In this document: positions 21,775-25,685 of the stretch, piece by piece | Layout: every line of letters starts with the position of its first letter | Position numbering within the stretch: position 1 is the first letter of the stretch | Source of the DNA: CAYUNT01 sp964446285 | Lineage (GTDB): Bacteria; Sumerlaeota; Sumerlaeia; SLMS01; CAYUNT01 | Direction of reading: 5' to 3' | Assembly: GCA_964446285.1 (NCBI GenBank) | Contig: CAYUNT010000044.1 | Coordinates: 1 to 25,685, forward strand | DNA: 25,685 bases | Notes under the pieces: generated by a model | Database searches by the model: none | Seen by the model: the letters and a program-made list of their open reading frames with translations, nothing else | Told to the model about the DNA's origin: nothing | Translations under genes and position numbers: made by a program

Positions 21775-24000
21775 TTAGTTGTGTCGGAAATCGCGGCGGC
21801 GGATGCGAATGCGGAATCCGGCGCCGATCAGGAAGGCCAGCGCGGCGGCGGCGAGGCCCATCGCGGCGTTGAGCAGCGCCAGCACGGCCACTTCCGCGGT
21901 GGGGGCGTTGTGCATCAGCGCGAGCAGGCGCGACCCGAGCGTCGTCAACCCTGGCGGCGAAAGCAGCATGGCCGCGCCCGCTTCGCCCAGGCTGAGGCTC
22001 CAGATGAGCGCCGCGGCGGCCAGCGCCGGACGCATCAGCACAGGGGCTTCAATCCGCACGAGTCGCGTGAACGTGCCCGCGCCCTCAAGGCGGGCCGCAT
22101 CGAGCCACTCGCGCGGCACACGCCGCAGCGCCAGCGTCAACACCGCAAAGGCAAGCGGGGTCCAGCGCCCAAGCCAGGCCAGATAGAGCGCGCCGGGGGT
22201 ATCGAGAAAGAAATCCGCGATTCGCGCGGCCAGTGAAGCGGCCCAGCCTACTCCGCCAGGCGCCCCGCCCTCTGCGCCCGCCGCGCCGGACACGCCCCCA
22301 CCTAGCGCCGCCAAATGGCTCAGCAGCACATTCCAACCCAGCCCGGCCACTGGCCCCGGCAACGCAATTGGCATTAACAACGCGCCCCAAAGAAGCGCCC
22401 GGCCCAACGGAGTGAATTGCCTGAAATATCCCGCGCGGCGCGACGGCGCGGAATGCGATGCCATCAAACGCCCGAACACAACACACAAAAAAGCCAGAGG
22501 AATTCCCAGCAAAGCGCTGGCGGTCATTTCCGAGCCATGCGTGCGCAGGGCCGCGCGCCATGCTGCCGCCGATCCACCCTCGAAAGAAGATGCCGCGAGC
22601 GCGCCAAACACCGCGGCAAGAGGCAACAGTGTGATGAGCGCCGCGACAACTCCCGCGCCTGAAAACCGATCCGCCAGCAACGAAATAGCCCGCCGCCCCG
22701 CGCCTGGTCTGGATAGTGCAAGCAGCCTGGAGGGGGAGGCAGGAGAGGGGGGAGTTCCTTCTTCCGCACCTTCTTCTTGTTGGGCTTCAGCGGGCAGACG
22801 CCAATCGTCGAGGTCGAAGTCCGGACGCAACGCGCGAAAAATCCCGACGCCCGCCAGCGCCGTGGCAAGCCCCAGCCCGGCCAGCAGCAATCCGGCCGCC
22901 GCGCCCGCCCGCGGATCGTAGAACACAGCGAATTGGTTCTGGACTTCCACGGAAAGAACCGGCCAGGTCTGCAGCGCCTCGGGAACCCCAAAATCCGCCG
23001 TGGACAAAAGAAAAACCGCCGCCGCGCCCGCCGCAAGTCCAGGCAGAGCGCGCGGCAGCGTCAGCGAAAAAGCCACGCGCGCGGGCGACGCGTGAAGCAG
23101 CGCCCAATCTTCCGCCGCCGCGTCTCGCAATCCTAAGGCCGCCCATCCGCCCAGCGCCGCCAGCGGCCAGTAGCAAAAGGCCAGAACGCAAATCACGCCC
23201 AGGCGCGAATACACCGGCGCAACGGGCGGTGGCGCAACGGGAGGCGGCGCGAGATTCGGTGGCGGCGCGAGATTCGGCGGCGGCGCGGCGCTCATCTGCA
23301 ATTGCCCGGTGGATTGGGCATCCTGCTCAAGATTTCTGGTGGCTTGGACGTCTCGTCCAAGATTTCCGGTGGCTTGGACGTCTCGTCCAAGATTCTTTTG
23401 CAGGTTTTGGGATTGTCTCAGATTGCCTTGAGCGGGCGCGGCAGGCGTAGGCACGGCCGCAGGCGCGACAGGCCCGAGCAGATACTCATAAGCGTGCTTC
23501 CCTGCCACAAGGCGCGTGACCCATCCTTGCGCGCCAGCGGTTCGCACGGCCGCGATGGCTGCCACATACGGCGGTATGAACAGCGGAAGCGCGGCGCATA
23601 CGAGCCAGAACCGCCATGCGCCCGCGCGCCGCCTCGCTCCTCCGCCCCGCCATCCGCCCGCCGCGTGATTTTCCTTGCCAGATGCTCGATTTTCTGGCCA
23701 CCGGCTCCTCATCGCCCCAAGCGCAACGATCAACGCCGCCGCCGCCGCAAACGAAATCGCCGCCGCCCCGCCCGAGACGATCAGCGTTTCGACTCCGCGC
23801 GCGCACAGCCGGTCCCAGCGCGGGCCGCCATCCAATTGCGAAGCGGCCTGCGGAGAATCCGGCGGCGCCTCTTCCTCCCGCGCGCCCGCCCAAAACAGCG
23901 CCGCCACGGGCATCCAGGCAATCACAAGGAAAACGCCCCGCGTCATGCCTGCCCATCCCAGCCCGCGCCGCGGATTTCGTCGAGTCCCCTGCTTCACCAT
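21775..24000 (-). CDS. Two-domain ABC transporter permease, iron(III)/thiamine (FbpB/ThiP)-like
   Basis: This gene encodes a 741-residue inner-membrane protein with two fused type I importer permease domains. The second has a clear EAA-type loop for the ATPase (EWLDAARLEGAGTFTRLVRIEAPVLM); the first has a weaker one (DAAAEDWALLHASPARVAFSLTLPRALPG). This architecture matches FbpB/ThiP permeases for ferric iron, thiamine or similar substrates. No binding protein or ATPase gene is adjacent within the window. It is longer than the usual 500-550 residues because of loop insertions. The most striking lies at about residues 194-238 and is encoded by a palindromic element; a Pro-rich tandem repeat (NLAPPPNLAPPPVAPPPVAP) follows it. 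A linker near AEAQQEEGAEEG joins the domains. GAGGAG precedes the ATG closely. Confidence 0.87.
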   Translation of the reverse strand: MVKQGTRRNPRRGLGWAGMTRGVFLVIAWMPVAALFWAGAREEEAPPDSPQAASQLDGGPRWDRLCARGVETLIVSGGAAAISFAAAAALIVALGAMRSRWPENRASGKENHAAGGWRGGGARRRAGAWRFWLVCAALPLFIPPYVAAIAAVRTAGAQGWVTRLVAGKHAYEYLLGPVAPAAVPTPAAPAQGNLRQSQNLQKNLGRDVQATGNLGRDVQATRNLEQDAQSTGQLQMSAAPPPNLAPPPNLAPPPVAPPPVAPVYSRLGVICVLAFCYWPLAALGGWAALGLRDAAAEDWALLHASPARVAFSLTLPRALPGLAAGAAAVFLLSTADFGVPEALQTWPVLSVEVQNQFAVFYDPRAGAAAGLLLAGLGLATALAGVGIFRALRPDFDLDDWRLPAEAQQEEGAEEGTPPSPASPSRLLALSRPGAGRRAISLLADRFSGAGVVAALITLLPLAAVFGALAASSFEGGSAAAWRAALRTHGSEMTASALLGIPLAFLCVVFGRLMASHSAPSRRAGYFRQFTPLGRALLWGALLMPIALPGPVAGLGWNVLLSHLAALGGGVSGAAGAEGGAPGGVGWAASLAARIADFFLDTPGALYLAWLGRWTPLAFAVLTLALRRVPREWLDAARLEGAGTFTRLVRIEAPVLMRPALAAAALIWSLSLGEAGAAMLLSPPGLTTLGSRLLALMHNAPTAEVAVLALLNAAMGLAAAALAFLIGAGFRIRIRRRDFRHN
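23215..23290 (-). repeat. In-frame Pro-rich microrepeat in the ABC permease gene
   Basis: Short GC-rich units (plus strand GGCGCAACGGGCGGT and GGCGGCGCGAGATTCGGT types) are each repeated about twice. They encode APPPNLAPPPNL and APPPVAPPPVAP. The repeat lies immediately next to the palindromic element insertion, so this loop is a hotspot of expansion. Confidence 0.7.
23288..23419 (-). repeat. 132-bp palindromic element inserted in frame in the ABC permease gene (copy 2)
   Basis: It aligns without gaps to the element at 17774-17875 except for one additional 30-bp unit. The hairpins are TTGGGCA-TCC-TGCTCAA (23314-23330) and two identical CTTGGACG-TCT-CGTCCAAG (23343-23361 and 23373-23391). The right arm (23402-23419) matches copy 1 at about 14 of 18 positions; the left arm is more diverged. 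Read on the minus strand, the 30-bp units encode NLGRDVQATG and NLGRDVQATR, then NLEQDAQSTG. Its length is 44 codons. Confidence 0.88.
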
Positions 24001-24061
24001 GCAGCTCCTCTCGAAAATGCCGCCCTATGCAAAGCCGAATGTTTGCTGCTGTGTCGCAGAA

Positions 24062-24097
24062 ATGGGACACATGCGACACATGGGACCTATGAGACGT
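24062..24097. repeat. Four 9-bp tandem units
   Basis: The units are ATGGGACAC, ATGCGACAC, ATGGGACCT and ATGAGACGT. They lie in the 272-base spacer between adenosine deaminase and the ABC permease start, which otherwise holds no gene. This is a further short-period repeat family of the kind scattered through the spacers here. Confidence 0.75.
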
Positions 24098-24272
24098 TTG
24101 TCCACGAAGACATGCACTGCAGTCATAACGGCCTGGTATGAGCGCCTTCCCAACATCGCGAAAAAAATCCCGGCAAGACGTCCAGACCGCCGTAAATCCC
24201 GTACGAAAAGCCCAAATCATCAGAAACTCTGAGCAGGCGGGGAACCATTTGTCTGAGATTTCGGACTAGCCC

Positions 24273-25481
24273 TCACGACGGCGTGTGCTTGCTTTGCGTG
24301 AACGTCTCGGTCGGAATATCCGCAACGGCCGAGCCGGTGGGTTTTTGCTCGGGGTCTTTGGGCATTTGATAGCGTTTGAGTTCGCGCAGCGCCGCCTGGA
24401 GCATATCCACTTTGGGTTTGTGGCGCATAAAGGCGCTTTTGAAACCAAAAACCAGCAGGTCTTTGATCTCGGGCAGCGAAAATCCCATGTGCTTGTGCGC
24501 CAGATAAAGCTCATTCGTCACATTGGTTCCCGAGACGAGGCGGTTGTCCGTGCAGATCGAACATCGCATTCCGAAATCGTAAAAGAATCGCAGCGGGTGA
24601 AATTCGAGGTCCTTTACCGCCTGCGTTTGGAGGTTCGAGGTCAGGCAGATTTCCAGCGGGATGCGATGATCCGTGCAGTAATTTAGCAAATCTCCATTTT
24701 CCTTGAGGCGGACGGCGTGTCCCAGGCGGTGCGCGCCGCAATAATGAAGCGCCTGCGCGATGGATTCGGGTCCGTAGGCCTCGCCGGCGTGGATGGTCAC
24801 GTTAATGTTGTTGTTGAGGATGAGTTGGAAAGCGTCGCGATGGCGTTTGGCCGGGTTTTCCGCTTCGGCGCCCGCGAGGTCAAACCCCACTACGCCCCGG
24901 TGCTTATAGGCAATGCAGAGCTCGGCCATCTGAAGCGTGTATTTCGGATCGGTCATGCGCATTCCGCAAATAATGATGCCCCAGCGCACCCCAAAATCTT
25001 TTTCGCCCTGCTTGAGGCCCTCGATCACGGCGTCCACAATCTGCGTGACTTTCATGCCTTTTTGCTGATGAAGCAGCGGCGAGTAACGGACCTCCATATA
25101 CCAGACGTTTTCCGCGGCGGCGTCTTCGAGCAGTTCATACGATACGCGCCGGAGCGATTCGTAGTCCTGCATGACCGACAGCGTGACGTCGAACGCCTTG
25201 AGGTAATCGACCAGCGACGCGGCGTTGTCCTGAATGAGAAACTTGCGCAGGCGGTCCGGGTCTTCGGCCGGCAGGCGGACGCGGCTTTTTCCCGCCAGTT
25301 CGAGAATCGTTTCCACCCGCAACGAGCCGTCGAGGTGGCAATGGAGATCGGTCTTTGGCAGTTGGCGGAGCAATTCAGGCGTGATCTGCTTTGCCGTAAT
25401 GATTTCCTCGGATTTCGGATTGCGCATACTGGGCGAATCTGTGTTCACGCGCGGCGAGGAGGAGGAGGACTTGGGCGTCAT
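24273..25481 (-). CDS. add: Adenosine deaminase
   Basis: The enzyme hydrolyses adenosine (and deoxyadenosine) to inosine and ammonia in purine salvage. The amidohydrolase zinc site is visible: TDLHCHLDGS with His47 and His49, then HAGEAYGPESI with a zinc-ligand His and the catalytic Glu, HRLGHAVRL, and CTDNRLVSGT with the metal-binding Asp. Asn replaces the second Asp of the textbook TDDP motif; TDN variants occur in many bacterial Add proteins. I choose ATG 25481, giving 402 residues, because AAGGAAGG lies ten bases upstream. The frame also continues to a TTG at 25598 with no such site. The first 25 residues are Ser/Pro-rich and probably disordered. The 25482-25685 spacer shows no further gene. 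Confidence 0.94.
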   Translation of the reverse strand: MTPKSSSSSPRVNTDSPSMRNPKSEEIITAKQITPELLRQLPKTDLHCHLDGSLRVETILELAGKSRVRLPAEDPDRLRKFLIQDNAASLVDYLKAFDVTLSVMQDYESLRRVSYELLEDAAAENVWYMEVRYSPLLHQQKGMKVTQIVDAVIEGLKQGEKDFGVRWGIIICGMRMTDPKYTLQMAELCIAYKHRGVVGFDLAGAEAENPAKRHRDAFQLILNNNINVTIHAGEAYGPESIAQALHYCGAHRLGHAVRLKENGDLLNYCTDHRIPLEICLTSNLQTQAVKDLEFHPLRFFYDFGMRCSICTDNRLVSGTNVTNELYLAHKHMGFSLPEIKDLLVFGFKSAFMRHKPKVDMLQAALRELKRYQMPKDPEQKPTGSAVADIPTETFTQSKHTPS

Positions 25482-25685
25482 TGTTGTCAATCCTTCCTTA
25501 TGAAATACGGCATTGTCCTCTTCGCGGACCCTGCCTGAATCTCCAGATGCAATCTTAATCGCCTTCAATTGGTCAACAGCGAAATACTTTTGCTCCAAGA
25601 ACGTGCGGCATCATTTGGGTCCCACGGCGGAGGGCGCATCTCATTTTTTTGCAGCGGTTGTAGGTGGGTTTGATGTTGTGGGAAT

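Noticed and set aside
25482..25598. Longer adenosine deaminase starting at TTG 25598
   Set aside because: ATG 25481 has a strong AAGGAAGG site at good spacing and the TTG has none.
12..25685. tRNA or rRNA genes in the spacers
   Set aside because: No cloverleaf with a T-loop consensus or rRNA-like sequence was recognised in any spacer by eye. A covariance-model scan would be decisive.

Overview
The window is a GC-rich stretch of bacterial chromosome carrying 15 well-supported protein genes. It is probably part of a metagenome or draft assembly, because a 100-base run of N sits inside a tandem repeat. No rRNA, tRNA, IS transposase, phage gene or CRISPR array was recognised. The gene set is a long Gre factor of the Chlamydia/spirochaete type, an exported C25 (gingipain-family) peptidase, a YgeW-like carbamoyltransferase and a B12-type radical SAM enzyme. 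Several proteins carry low-complexity inserts, and the spacers hold short degenerate repeats. Together these suggest a PVC-like lineage or a neighbouring candidate phylum (for example Lentisphaerae, Hydrogenedentes or Sumerlaeota). This placement is inference with low confidence.

Layout. Block 1 (258-6366, +) encodes an exported GH3 beta-N-acetylhexosaminidase-like enzyme, a small fibronectin-III-like lipoprotein, a C25 cysteine peptidase and the tRNA t6A enzyme Sua5/TsaC. The last three overlap one another. Block 2 (6518-9351, +) encodes a methyltransferase-like protein lacking the SAM-binding glycine loop, a GT2 glycosyltransferase and an alpha/alpha-toroid protein, with a Wzx/MATE-type flippase converging from the other strand. 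This looks like a surface-glycan cluster. Block 3 (9358-17705, -) runs, in transcription order, MntP manganese exporter, YgeW-like carbamoyltransferase, Dxs, Gre-family factor and flippase. Between dxs and the gre-type gene lies an array of 65-bp repeats interrupted by the assembly gap. Block 4 (18226-21739, +) is a B12-binding radical SAM protein followed by a divergent LarA-family protein. Block 5 (21775-25481, -) is adenosine deaminase and a two-domain ABC permease.

The most unusual signal is a small palindromic element present twice, at 17774-17875 (intergenic) and 23288-23419 (inside the ABC permease gene). It has terminal inverted repeats and 30-bp hairpin units with TCT loops. The two copies are 102 and 132 bp, both multiples of three, and differ by exactly one 30-bp unit. 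The genic copy is read through in frame as a decapeptide repeat. Other points worth checking are the 65-bp array, whose units resemble promoters, a LarA homologue without the cofactor-anchoring Lys, and several families of 8-9-bp degenerate repeats in the spacers.
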